DNA from: Nocardia yamanashiensis NBRC 100130
GTDB lineage: Bacteria; Actinomycetota; Actinomycetes; Mycobacteriales; Mycobacteriaceae
DNA: 64,000 nt
Assembly: GCF_001613325.1 (NCBI RefSeq)
Contig: NZ_BDCD01000033.1
Coordinates: 1 to 64,000 of the forward strand
Direction of reading: 5' to 3'
Part shown: positions 52,466-60,366 of the stretch, piece after piece
How the letters are laid out: the number at the start of each line of letters is the position of its first letter
Position numbering within the stretch: position 1 is the first letter of the stretch
Made by a program: the position numbers and the translations under genes
The notes under the pieces: model-generated
Seen by the model: only the letters and a program-made list of their open reading frames with translations
The model's database searches: none
What the model was told of the DNA's origin: nothing

Positions 52466-53218
52466 GTGATCCAGTCGGTCGATCGGGCGGTTCGTATCCT
52501 GTTCGCGCTGCAGGGCGCTCGCCGCATGACGCTGTCGGAACTGGCCGGCGAGCTCGAACTGGCACCGACCACCGTGCACGGCATCGTGCGCACCCTCGCC
52601 GCGCACGGGGTAGTCGTTCAGGAGGGTGATGGTGGCCGGTACCGCCTAGGACCTGCGGTACTGCGCTTCGGCAATGTCTATCTCGACTCGCTCGACCTGC
52701 GTGCCCGCGCACTGGCGTGGGCGCACGAACTGGCCCGGCAGTCCGGTCTGGCGGTGCGTGTCGGTGTGCTGCTCGGCGAGGAAGTCGTGATCATCCATCA
52801 CGAGCCGCGCCCGGACGGCAGCCGTCAGATGCCTGAGATAGGTGCCGAAATCCCCGCGCACGCAAGCGCTCTCGGCAAAGTGATGCTGGCGTTCGGTGGT
52901 CTGCCCGACGCCCTCGAGTTGCGCAGCATGACCGGGGCGACGCTCACTTCGCATGCGGCCCTCGGCGAACAACTCGCCGTCGCCAGGGAATCGGGCATCG
53001 CATACGAGTGTGATGAAGCCGTATTGGGCGAATCCGCTGTCGCGGGTGCGGTTTTCGATCGCACGGGCATCGCCGGTGCGGTTGCGGTGGTCCTGCCCAC
53101 CCTGGACTGGCCGGCTTCGGAGGCGGTGGTGGATATGGTGCGCACGACCGCCCGCACCATATCCCGCGAACTCGGTGCCGCCCAATGGCCTTCGGCGGTC
53201 GCGCCGGCACCCCGGTGA
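52466..53218 (+). CDS. IclR family regulator of the glpF-dha operon
   Basis: This protein of about 250 residues has an N-terminal winged helix (VIQSVDRAVRILFALQGARR, MTLSELAGELELAPTTVHGI) and the IclR effector domain (LGPAVLRFGNVYLDSLDLRA, LGEEVVIIHHEPRPDGSRQM, PAHASALGKVMLA). The GTG at 52466 follows GAGGAAGG and matches the family start; a TTG at 52418 is in frame but lies too close to the operator. It is divergent from glpF. It probably senses glycerol, DHA or a phosphate derivative and controls the operon. Confidence 0.9.
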   Translation: MIQSVDRAVRILFALQGARRMTLSELAGELELAPTTVHGIVRTLAAHGVVVQEGDGGRYRLGPAVLRFGNVYLDSLDLRARALAWAHELARQSGLAVRVGVLLGEEVVIIHHEPRPDGSRQMPEIGAEIPAHASALGKVMLAFGGLPDALELRSMTGATLTSHAALGEQLAVARESGIAYECDEAVLGESAVAGAVFDRTGIAGAVAVVLPTLDWPASEAVVDMVRTTARTISRELGAAQWPSAVAPAPR

Positions 53219-53629
53219 GCCGGAACGAGACCCTCGATTGTTGAATGCCGGGTGTCCGGCGCGAACCGGGCGGGTCGGTCGGGCGGCGCGCGATTGGCAG
53301 CGGTTGCGTCGCCGTGGGCGCTGCGCGCGGCGCGGGTGGCGGTCGGTATCGGCGATTGGGGAGGGGATGACGCGGGTGGCTTCGGGCCCGTGATCGGTGT
53401 CGACGGCCTGGTAGATGACTGGTTGACCGGCGCTGAGGGATTTGAAGCCGGGTACTTCGATCGCGGTGCGGTCGACGAAGATCACGGGCCCGCCGTCGAT
53501 GGGGGTGAGAAATCCGAAGCCTTTCGCGGCGTCGAACCAGTCCACCCGCGCGCGGTGCCAGTGGGGCAGCGTGGTGAGTTCGGTGTGGGGGTGTACGGGA
53601 TCAGGAAGCGAGGCAGTAGAAGTCGTCAT
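52646..53629 (-). CDS. Cold-shock-domain protein, 3' end uncertain and antisense to iclR
   Basis: A minus-strand frame from about 53629 encodes a cold-shock domain: HRARVDWFDAAKGFGFLTPI, DGGPVIFVDRTAIEVPGFKS, LSAGQPVIYQAVDTDHGPEA. RNP1-like aromatic residues are present (the KGFGFL element; the second RNA-binding motif reads VIFVDR rather than VFVH). After about residue 90 the sequence becomes Arg/Pro-rich and the frame stays open through the opposite strand of iclR to 52646. The true protein probably ends, or is frameshifted, near 53230-53370. An RNA- or ssDNA-binding role is inferred from the domain only. Confidence 0.5.
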   Translation of the reverse strand: MTTSTASLPDPVHPHTELTTLPHWHRARVDWFDAAKGFGFLTPIDGGPVIFVDRTAIEVPGFKSLSAGQPVIYQAVDTDHGPEATRVIPSPIADTDRHPRRAQRPRRRNRCQSRAARPTRPVRAGHPAFNNRGSRSGSPGCRRDRRRPLGGTEFAGYGAGGRAHHIHHRLRSRPVQGGQDHRNRTGDARAIENRTRDSGFAQYGFITLVCDARFPGDGELFAEGRMRSERRPGHAAQLEGVGQTTERQHHFAESACVRGDFGTYLRHLTAAVRARLVMDDHDFLAEQHTDTHRQTGLPGQFVRPRQCAGTQVERVEIDIAEAQYRRS

Positions 53630-53802
53630 CATCGGTGTCGTGGTCTCGCAGGATCTGGAAGGGCCGGGTGAGCCCGCAAGCACGACGCTGAACGGGCTCA
53701 CCCGTGTGTGGACGAGGTTCGGAGAAGTATGAGGTGACCGCCGCTCCCGGGCCATGCCCGAGCCGGGAATCGCCGATTATGGAAGGCCTGAAAGGCATCA
53801 CC

Positions 53803-54108
53803 TCATCTTCGCGAAGCCGAGTTTCCCTGTGTACGAGCTTGATCCGGCCTGCGGGGTGGTCCGCGCTCAAAGGCGCGGACCGGACCGCGCCGCCACCGAG
53901 CGGGCCGCACCCGGTACCGGGTGGCCGCACTGCGCACGGGCGGGGACCGGAACTCACGCCATCGCGGTGGCAACCGCCGGACGGCCTGCCGGAGGATGGC
54001 GTCGACCTCGGCGAACAACTCCTCGAGGTCGGGGTCCAGCTCGGCCAGTCCCGGTTCGAGCCACCATGACCGCGCGCCCGGTTCCTCGACCGGCGCTGCA
54101 TTAGTCAT
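53803..54108 (-). CDS. Small hypothetical protein downstream of hsp20
   Basis: This 101-residue protein starts MTNAAPVEEPGARSWWLEPG. It contains an amphipathic helical segment (LDPDLEELFAEVDAILRQAV) followed by a strongly basic, Arg-rich tail. It lies 43 nt downstream of hsp20 in the same direction, so the two are probably co-transcribed. It is not recognised. Confidence 0.55.
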   Translation of the reverse strand: MTNAAPVEEPGARSWWLEPGLAELDPDLEELFAEVDAILRQAVRRLPPRWREFRSPPVRSAATRYRVRPARWRRGPVRAFERGPPRRPDQARTQGNSASRR

Positions 54109-54151
54109 GCACCTCATCACCGGACCTCCCTTGATGGCCCGGGACCACGGA

Positions 54152-54577
54152 TCAGGCGTTGATGGCCTGCCGTTCCGCGGTCTCGGCGCGGTTGATCTCG
54201 ATCTTGCGCGGCTTGGCCTGGTCCGCGACCGGCACCACCAGCCGCAGCACGCCGTCGCGGTAGTCGGCGCGAATGGCGTCGGTGTCGAGGTTCTCGCCCA
54301 GGAACAGCTGACGGGAGAACACCCCGCGGGTGCGTTCGGCCGCGATCATCGAACGGTTCTGATCCAGTTGCGGGCGTGCGGCTTTCACCGTCACCACATG
54401 GCGTTCCACATCGAGGTCGAGGGAATCCGGGTCGATCCCGGGCAGATCGAGCTCGACGAAGAACTCGTCACCCTCGCGCCAGGCGTCCATCGGCATGGCG
54501 GCCGGTCGCGCCGGGGTGCCGAAAACCTGCTGGGTCAGGCGATCCAGGTCACGGAACGGATCGGTACGCATCAGCAT
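54152..54577 (-). CDS. hsp20: Hsp20/alpha-crystallin family small heat-shock protein
   Basis: This 141-residue protein has an N-terminal arm (MLMRTDPFRDLDRLTQQVFG), the alpha-crystallin domain (DEFFVELDLPGIDPDSLDLD, VERHVVTVKAARP), GVFSRQLFLGENLDTDAIRA and the C-terminal GVLRLVVPV. It is an ATP-independent holdase that forms oligomers. The ATG at 54577 has GGAGG eight bases upstream, better than the GTG at 54586. A long perfect palindrome lies 47 bases upstream, suggesting tight control. Confidence 0.93.
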   Translation of the reverse strand: MLMRTDPFRDLDRLTQQVFGTPARPAAMPMDAWREGDEFFVELDLPGIDPDSLDLDVERHVVTVKAARPQLDQNRSMIAAERTRGVFSRQLFLGENLDTDAIRADYRDGVLRLVVPVADQAKPRKIEINRAETAERQAINA

Positions 54578-54623
54578 GGTCGCCACCTCCTGCTCACTCC
54601 ATTCTCTGTTGAAGATACGTCAG

Positions 54624-54651
54624 ATTATCTATGTTGTCTGACATAGATAAT
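54624..54651. promoter_or_regulatory. Long inverted repeat upstream of hsp20
   Basis: ATTATCTATGT-N6-ACATAGATAAT, perfect 11-bp arms, in an AT-rich patch about 47 bases upstream of the hsp20 start. It does not match the HAIR box (CTTGAGT-N7-ACTCAAG) or CIRCE as known. It is a candidate operator for an unidentified regulator. Confidence 0.65.
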
Positions 54652-54975
54652 GTGTAGCACTCGACCTGTCGGGTGTGCAAGTGCCTTTGAGGCAGTCCTC
54701 CGAAGGACACCCCGGCCGAAAAATGGCACGGGCCGATCCACCCATTCCGCAGCGTCGGCAGTTGTGAGTCCGGCAAGCGAAGGAGCTGTCCGGCGCATGC
54801 CGGGAATCCTCTGGCAGAAGCCTCGCGACAGTGACTCTCGTTCGGCCGTGGCGGCCCCCGCACACCATGTCCGGCGGATGAGAGAGCCTCCGGCTCTACC
54901 GGGCTTGGTGTTGCTAGGGTGACGCCGTCTCACATTCGTACGGTCAGGTCGGTATCCCACGAGGGAAGGTCGGGC

Positions 54976-56739
54976 ATGGCGGGGTTTGTGATCGGTCGGC
55001 GGGCGCTGCTGTCGCGGGCGGTGGTGGCGGGGGCGCTGGCGACTGGTGCGCTCACCAGTGGATGCGCGAAACCGGCGCCGGCTGCCGAGACTCAGCGCGA
55101 CCGCGACCGTAGTCGCGCGTTGGCGCTCGAGATGCTGCAGGTCGATGAACAGGGCAACGACCTCAAGCTCGCGCACCTGAAGACCCTCATCGATACCGGA
55201 TTGCCGAAAACCCGCTCACCCAAGCGAATTCTGGTAGTCGGGGCAGGTCCGGCGGGGCTGACCGCGGCGAATCTGCTGCACGAGGCCGGGCACGAGGTCA
55301 CCGTGCTCGAAGCCAATGCCAGTCGTACCGGTGGCCGGGTCAAGACTTTCCGCGGGGTCTTCTCCGACCCGGCGCTCTACGCCGAAGCGGGCGCTATGCG
55401 GCTGCCCAGCGCCCACCCCATGGTGCTGGCGCTGGCCGATAAGCTCGGCGTTCGACGGCGGCAATTCCACAATGTCGATGTAGCGCCGGACGCGGCGTCG
55501 GCGGCACCGGTGCCTGTGCTCCACCGTTCCTTCACCGGTGAAGACTGGTCCAACGGTGATGTCCGCGAACCGGTTTCGCCCGCGGCGCGCGGTGCGACAC
55601 TGATCCGTGTCAACGGGCGCAGCGTCCGCCGCACCGAGTACGCCGCCGACCCCGCAGGTGTGCACAGCGGCTTCGGGGCAGAGTTCGCCTCGCCGGCACG
55701 TTCGGCACTAGATGCCATCCTCAGCAAGGCCGACGTGCGCGCCGATCAACCCATCGACCGCCGAATCGATGGCTGGACAGACATTTTCAACACCTACGAG
55801 GACTTCTCCCTGCACCGTTACCTGATGGCCGAAGGCTGGACGCTGCCGCAGATCGAAGCCGTCGGCACGCTCGAGAATCTCACTTCCCGCCTGCATTACG
55901 GTGTCATCGGCGCGCTGGTCGACCACGGCCTGATCCGCCCCGACGCCACCTATTGGGAACTCGAAGGCGGCACCGCCACCCTCACCGACGCACTCACGGC
56001 GAAACTAGGACCCGTTGTGCGGCAAGGCAAACGAATGACACGGCTGGAGCAGACCGAACACGGTGTGCGGGTGTGGACGACCGCCGAATCCGGCTCCGAA
56101 CACACCGACGGCGCACCGACGGACCCGATCGAATCCTTCGACGCCGACTACGCGATCGTCGCCATCCCGCTCACTTCCGCGCGCTTCTGCACCTTCGACC
56201 CGCCCTTGTCCTACGCCAAACGCCGCGCCATCGTCGAACTCCACCACGACGCCGCCACCAAGGTCCTGCTCGAATTCAAAACCCGCTTCTGGGAACAGGG
56301 CCCCAACGGATTCCGCGGCGGAGGCTGCGTCACCGACAGCCCCAACCGTTTCATCTACTTCCCCTCCCACGTCGAGGGATCCGACGGCGGCGTGGTGCTG
56401 GCCAGCTACACCTGGTCCGACGACGCCATGCGCTGGGACTCACTCACCGACAGCGAACGCATCCACTTCGGCCTGGCCGGCATGCGCGATCTGTTCGGCC
56501 CGGTCGTCGACACCGAATTCACCGGCGTCGGTCTGTCCCAAAGCTGGCAACGCGCCCGATACGCCCTCGGCGAAGCCCTCATACCCACCCCCGGCCAACT
56601 CCACGAACACCACGCCGCCACCCGAACCGTCGAAGGCCGTGTCCATTTCGCCGGTGACCACACCAGCCTCAAACCCGCCTGGATCGAAGGCGCACTGGAA
56701 AGCGCGGTCCGCACTGCCGTCGAAATCCATTCGCGCTGA
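54976..56739 (+). CDS. Tat-exported flavin amine/L-amino-acid oxidase
   Basis: This 587-residue flavoenzyme has a Tat-type signal (GRRALLSRAVVAGALATGAL) ending in a possible lipobox Cys (TSGCAKP), so it may be a lipoprotein outside the membrane. The FAD site is RILVVGAGPAGLTAANLLHE; substrate-side motifs include EAGAMRLPSAHPMV and the C-terminal GRVHFAGDHTSLKPAWIEGA. It resembles L-amino-acid and L-glutamate oxidases, which make a keto acid, ammonia and H2O2. The ATG at 54976 follows AGGGAAGG. It is monocistronic; the next gene is convergent. Confidence 0.88.
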   Translation: MAGFVIGRRALLSRAVVAGALATGALTSGCAKPAPAAETQRDRDRSRALALEMLQVDEQGNDLKLAHLKTLIDTGLPKTRSPKRILVVGAGPAGLTAANLLHEAGHEVTVLEANASRTGGRVKTFRGVFSDPALYAEAGAMRLPSAHPMVLALADKLGVRRRQFHNVDVAPDAASAAPVPVLHRSFTGEDWSNGDVREPVSPAARGATLIRVNGRSVRRTEYAADPAGVHSGFGAEFASPARSALDAILSKADVRADQPIDRRIDGWTDIFNTYEDFSLHRYLMAEGWTLPQIEAVGTLENLTSRLHYGVIGALVDHGLIRPDATYWELEGGTATLTDALTAKLGPVVRQGKRMTRLEQTEHGVRVWTTAESGSEHTDGAPTDPIESFDADYAIVAIPLTSARFCTFDPPLSYAKRRAIVELHHDAATKVLLEFKTRFWEQGPNGFRGGGCVTDSPNRFIYFPSHVEGSDGGVVLASYTWSDDAMRWDSLTDSERIHFGLAGMRDLFGPVVDTEFTGVGLSQSWQRARYALGEALIPTPGQLHEHHAATRTVEGRVHFAGDHTSLKPAWIEGALESAVRTAVEIHSR

Positions 56740-56770
56740 ACTGCCGGTCCAGCGCTACAGCTCATCCAGG

Positions 56771-57640
56771 TCAGCGGCCCAGCACGGTGTGGAACAGCTG
56801 CGCGGCCACGTCGGCGGCCGGGTTGATCAGGTTCGGGTCGTCGTAGAAGTCGATCTGGCCGACCGATTCCAGCCACGTCTCGGTCTTCTCACTGGACACC
56901 GTCGCGTAGAACTTGCGGGCGAACGGCGGCACCAGCGCGTTTTCCGAGTGCACCATGGCGAAGGGCACCGCGATGCGGGCGGCGGCCTCCATGGAGTCGA
57001 ACTCGCCGTAAGCGAACGACGCCACCGCGTACCCGTTGGTGTAGTTCGGGACCGCGCCGCGCGGCGTGCCGTAGAACTCATAGGCCTCGCGCAAAGGCAT
57101 CCCCACATCACCGCCGTCGGGCGCGACGGCCGGAATGGTCTCCGACTCACCGGTTTCCCGCCATTTCGCCTCCGCGGCGCGGCCACGCTCGAGCACCGCC
57201 GGATCCGGCACCATAGCGGAGGTGTCGGTGTAGAACCCGGCGACACCGGTGAAAGCGAGAATCCGCGGATCGTCCGCGACGGCCCGCGCCATGTACCCCG
57301 CACCCGCGCACACGCCCACCGCGACGACCGGCAGTGCCCCGGTCCGCTCATCGGTGGTCAGAGCCGTGACCGCATACCGAATATCCTCGGCCTTGCCGAA
57401 CCCGTTCTCGAGCTGGCGAGGCTGCCCCGCGCTCTCCCCGAAAGTCCGGTGATCGAAAGCCAGCGCCGCGAACCCGCGCTCGGCCAACGCCCGCGCATAC
57501 GCCCCTGACGCCTGCTCCTTCACCGAAGTCAGCGGACCACTGGTGACCACCGCCGCGATCGGCTCCCCGTCGGGCAAATGCAGCAGCCCGACCAGCTGAT
57601 CGCCATTGCTGGTGAATGTGAATTCTTCGGTTCTTACCAC
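56771..57640 (-). CDS. Alpha/beta hydrolase (dienelactone-hydrolase-like) with Cys nucleophile
   Basis: This 289-residue hydrolase reads FTSNGDQLVGLLHLPDGEPI, LAERGFAALAFDHRTFGESA, the nucleophile elbow VVAVGVCAGAGYMARAV, and a late acid/His region. The expected G-x-S-x-G is G-V-C-A-G, giving a Cys nucleophile as in dienelactone hydrolases. The conserved NGFGKAEDIRYAVTALTT helix and C-terminal family features are present. It starts at ATG 57640 and is convergent with the oxidase. The substrate is unknown. Confidence 0.85.
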   Translation of the reverse strand: MVRTEEFTFTSNGDQLVGLLHLPDGEPIAAVVTSGPLTSVKEQASGAYARALAERGFAALAFDHRTFGESAGQPRQLENGFGKAEDIRYAVTALTTDERTGALPVVAVGVCAGAGYMARAVADDPRILAFTGVAGFYTDTSAMVPDPAVLERGRAAEAKWRETGESETIPAVAPDGGDVGMPLREAYEFYGTPRGAVPNYTNGYAVASFAYGEFDSMEAAARIAVPFAMVHSENALVPPFARKFYATVSSEKTETWLESVGQIDFYDDPNLINPAADVAAQLFHTVLGR

Positions 57641-57856
57641 CGTGGACCCCTTCGGCTATGTGATGTGGATTTCGAAAACCCTAGGTTTGCCTATTCCCAC
57701 GACGGAGGACATTTCACGCCACGTCGGGAACGATCCGCGCCGGTCCCACCAACCGGAAGTTGTTCCGGGGATAAGCCTCGAAGCAGGTCGATCCGACTCG
57801 CTGTACCTCTACCGTGTGCCGGTAAAGCTGTTCACCCGGTTGCGTTGGACTGTCAT

Positions 57857-58075
57857 CAGCACGGTATAACGTCCGCCGGCAGCGAGACTGCCCGAAAGCC
57901 TGGAGAAGTCGGTATCCACCAGGGCGCGGGCGAGCGGGTCTTGCATCGCGGGGACCAGGCCGTACTGACAGCTCCAGCTAGCAATGAGGCCGACCGCCAA
58001 GCTCTTCAGACCGGGAAGGTTGAACGTGCCGTAGGTTGAGGCGGCGGGTTCGTGGTAGAGGTCGGGGATCGAGAG
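57857..58075 (-). pseudogene. NCS1 nucleobase permease C-terminal remnant
   Basis: The minus-strand segment LSIPDLYHEPAASTYGTFNL, PGLKSLAVGLIASWSCQYGL, VPAMQDPLARALVDTDFSRL and SGSLAAGGRYTVL matches the last part of cytosine/purine (NCS1) permeases. No membrane helices precede it. Only about 73 codons survive. It lies head-to-head with a decayed PucR regulator, a usual neighbour of purine transport genes. Confidence 0.6.
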
Positions 58076-58084
58076 GGTGCCGCC

Positions 58085-58632
58085 GCCTGGCCTCGATCGG
58101 CTGTGAACCGATCGAGGAGCAAGTGCGTTTGGCCGCGGCCACACTCAATCGCACGCCCCGACCCTGGAAGGGGATCTCCTCTGCGACGGCCCGGCCGTGC
58201 TGTACCTGGTCGAGGGCGTGATGGGGTGAGATTGATGCGTCCCGGTCGCGGGACTGCGTGATTCGCTGGTCCGCGCCCGCGAGGTCTGCCAGGTGCTACG
58301 CGCCCAGCAGACCCCCGACGCGGCGGCCTTCGCCGATGTCGCTACCTTTTGCATGCTGCTCGAACTACTCGATTACTGAGTGCAGCAACGCTTCTCGGAA
58401 CAAATCCTGGCCCCGCTCCGCGATCACGACGCGCGCCCACACCGGTCTCGAACACACCCCGGGGACCTTCCTCGTCCGCGACTTCTAATGAGCGATCGCG
58501 GCCGCGGCGCTGCACGTCCACGTCAACACCCTGCGAAATCGCATGTCCCGCATCATCGAACTGACCGGGCGCAATGTGGGCCGCCTGGAGGACGCCATCG
58601 ACTTGTATCTGGCCTTGATGGTGGACTGGTGA
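58085..58632 (+). pseudogene. PucR/CdaR-type regulator remnant
   Basis: Successive plus-strand pieces in different frames read as one regulator. They are EEQVRLAAATLNRTPRPWKG, DLLCDGPAVLYLVEGVMG, LRDSLVRAREVCQVLRAQQT, FCMLLELLDY, GLEHTPGTFLVRDF, and the C-terminal HTH LHVHVNTLRNRMSRIIELTG followed by LEDAIDLYLALMVDW and a stop at 58632. At least three frame changes and in-frame stops occur. PucR proteins activate purine catabolism genes. It is clearly dead, paired with the permease remnant. Confidence 0.65.
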
Positions 58633-58670
58633 ACGCCGCGGCTTCGGGTGACCGGTGAAGGTTGGTGAGG

Positions 58671-58757
58671 TCAGTGGGCGCTACCGAACATCAGCGCGCC
58701 GAGCAGCAGCGAAAGAACGTATTGGATCTGCTCCAAAGGGGACTTGTTCTCGTACAT
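58671..58757 (-). CDS. 28-residue hydrophobic small protein
   Basis: A short frame reads MYENKSPLEQIQYVLSLLLG and then ALMFGSAH, stop. AGGAGA lies six bases upstream of the ATG. The sequence has a charged N-terminus and one hydrophobic helix of about 15 residues. It could be a membrane-associated small protein or a leader peptide. There is no neighbour in the same direction downstream within 25 bases. Confidence 0.5.
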   Translation of the reverse strand: MYENKSPLEQIQYVLSLLLGALMFGSAH

Positions 58758-59036
58758 GTCGATTCTCCTGTCGCGGCAACAATTCCGGACCGACTGTGGC
58801 AACCTCGCAGATAATGGACAACCCCGGAATTCTGGTGGCACACAAACTGAGGTCCGGTGCGGCGGCGCGAGGAGTCGGCGGTCGGGTCCACCTGCGGTCG
58901 GCCGGGGCGGTGGCCCCAACCCTGGCTTCGGTCACCAGCGGTGGGAGGAGTCGAAGCGATAAGGCATAGTGGTGGGCGAGAACGGGCGTGTTACCAGAAT
59001 TTGCTCGGCTCGCTACAGAAAAGAAGTTGTTACAGC

Positions 59037-59240
59037 ATGGCTCAAGGCAGTGTGAAGTGGTTCAACGGCGAGAAGGGCTTCGGCTTCATCGCTCAAGACG
59101 GAGGCGGCCCGGACGTCTTCGTGCATTACTCGGCCATCGGCGGTTCGGGTTACAAATCCCTCGATGAGGGTCAGCGGGTCGAGTTCTCGATCGAGCAGGG
59201 CCAGAAGGGCCCGCAGGCGCAGGACGTCCGCGCGATCTGA
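59037..59240 (+). CDS. cspA: Cold-shock protein CspA family
   Basis: This 67-residue single cold-shock domain reads MAQGSVKWFNGEKGFGFIAQ, DGGGPDVFVHYSAIGGSGYK and SLDEGQRVEFSIEQGQKGPQ. RNP1 (KGFGFI) and RNP2 (VFVHY) are intact. It binds single-stranded RNA and DNA as an RNA chaperone. The gene is monocistronic and ends in a strong hairpin terminator. Confidence 0.97.
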   Translation: MAQGSVKWFNGEKGFGFIAQDGGGPDVFVHYSAIGGSGYKSLDEGQRVEFSIEQGQKGPQAQDVRAI

Positions 59241-59256
59241 GTCGGCATGACTTGTG

Positions 59257-59292
59257 AAGAGCTTCGCACCGTCGCCGGTGCGAAGCTCTTTT
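59257..59292 (+). terminator. Rho-independent terminator of cspA
   Basis: Perfect 14-bp stem AAGAGCTTCGCACC / GGTGCGAAGCTCTT with a 6-base loop, followed by TT and C/G-poor sequence, 17 bases after the cspA stop. It may also serve the minus-strand remnant on the other side. Confidence 0.9.
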
Positions 59293-59307
59293 CGTCGCTA
59301 TGACTGT

Positions 59308-59520
59308 TCAGTGCAGATAGACCGAGGCATCCACGTCGTAGGTCGGCAGGGGGTTGTTGGGGGTGCCCGGGTCATCGCGAGCCCACTCCGCGACAGCGCG
59401 CGAAGGTGACATCACCGCGGTCCTGGGCGTAGGCGATCAGGTTGCGCAGCGCCAGATATTGATTGTGCGGCAGCGTAATAGAACGAAGCCCGACTGCGGC
59501 GATGTTGGATAAGGGCAGTC
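59308..59520 (-). pseudogene. 3' remnant, possibly of a polysaccharide deacetylase
   Basis: The minus-strand pieces LRSITLPHNQYLALRNLIAY, AQDRGDVTFAR and, after a one-base frame change, AVAEWARDDPGTPNNPLPTY then DVDASVYLH (stop) read as one C-terminus. The pattern of a helix followed by D-V-x-F-A-R near the end is seen in polysaccharide-deacetylase-family proteins; the assignment is weak. No upstream catalytic part is found. Confidence 0.35.
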
Positions 59521-59582
59521 TTTCGTCACCCGACGTGCCGCCTACCCGCAACAGTCGGGTGCCGAAACTCGGAGGGACAAGC

Positions 59583-60137
59583 TCAGAACGGTTGGTGTGG
59601 GGAACGATTCGGTGGGACGTATCGCTGCCCGGGCAGGTACAGCGGTTGCCCGTAATGGCTGGGTGTGCCGCGATACGGCGGAATCGGAATGGTCTGCTCT
59701 GTCATTCCTTGATCCCACTGCGGCGCAGCATAGTTCGGTACGAACCCGGTAGGAGAGGACTGAGGGAGATTCGGCCAGGGTGCGTGCGATGGGGGAGCGG
59801 GCTGGAATCTATGCCGCGCCGAGCCGCGGGTCGCGCCGCGGCCGAGTTCGCGGACCAGCAGGAAGCCGCCGCCGCCCAGTGCGAGGGTGCCGATGCCGAG
59901 GAGAACCCATGGCGTCCAGCTGTCCCGTTCCTTCTGCTCCTCGTAGCTGCGTGTCGTCGAGTGCCCCCTGCGCGAGGTGGTGCACGTGTCACCGACTTTC
60001 ATCTCGCTACCGGCGCAGGTGACTTTGCCGTCCCCGGATTCGATCAGGAGCACCGCTCCGCCGACAAGCAATCCACAGCCGACGACGGCGGTCAGGAGGT
60101 ATGACATCAGGGTCTTGAGGCGTCGGGCTGTACGCAT
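59583..60137 (-). CDS. Two-span membrane protein with Pro-rich cytoplasmic tail
   Basis: This 184-residue protein has two hydrophobic helices (LMSYLLTAVVGCGLLVGGAV and WVLLGIGTLALGGGGFLLVR). They flank an extracytoplasmic loop with two Cys (VTCAGSEMKVGDTCTTSRRG). A Pro/Tyr/Gln-rich tail of about 75 residues follows. Similar loop wording (TC-G-x-M-x-x-GDTC) is common in actinobacterial membrane proteins of unknown function. It stands alone. Confidence 0.75.
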   Translation of the reverse strand: MRTARRLKTLMSYLLTAVVGCGLLVGGAVLLIESGDGKVTCAGSEMKVGDTCTTSRRGHSTTRSYEEQKERDSWTPWVLLGIGTLALGGGGFLLVRELGRGATRGSARHRFQPAPPSHAPWPNLPQSSPTGFVPNYAAPQWDQGMTEQTIPIPPYRGTPSHYGQPLYLPGQRYVPPNRSPHQPF

Positions 60138-60366
60138 GGAAGCCCTCTCTTCGGAGAACTGATTGCGACGGGGAGAATTCCTGCCGCGAGCGGGGGACTG
60201 CCTCGGAGCCTAATGGCGGTAATCGGCCCTTCCCATGAGTGGGAAATGTGGGGACGCAATTGTTCTGGCACACGGGGAAGGTCCAGGCATCCTTACGCGC
60301 GCTTTTTGGTGCGCTGGTGCGGACCCGCTCCGACCGGGCCCGCGTCAGCGTCTTCTGCGCGTGTGT

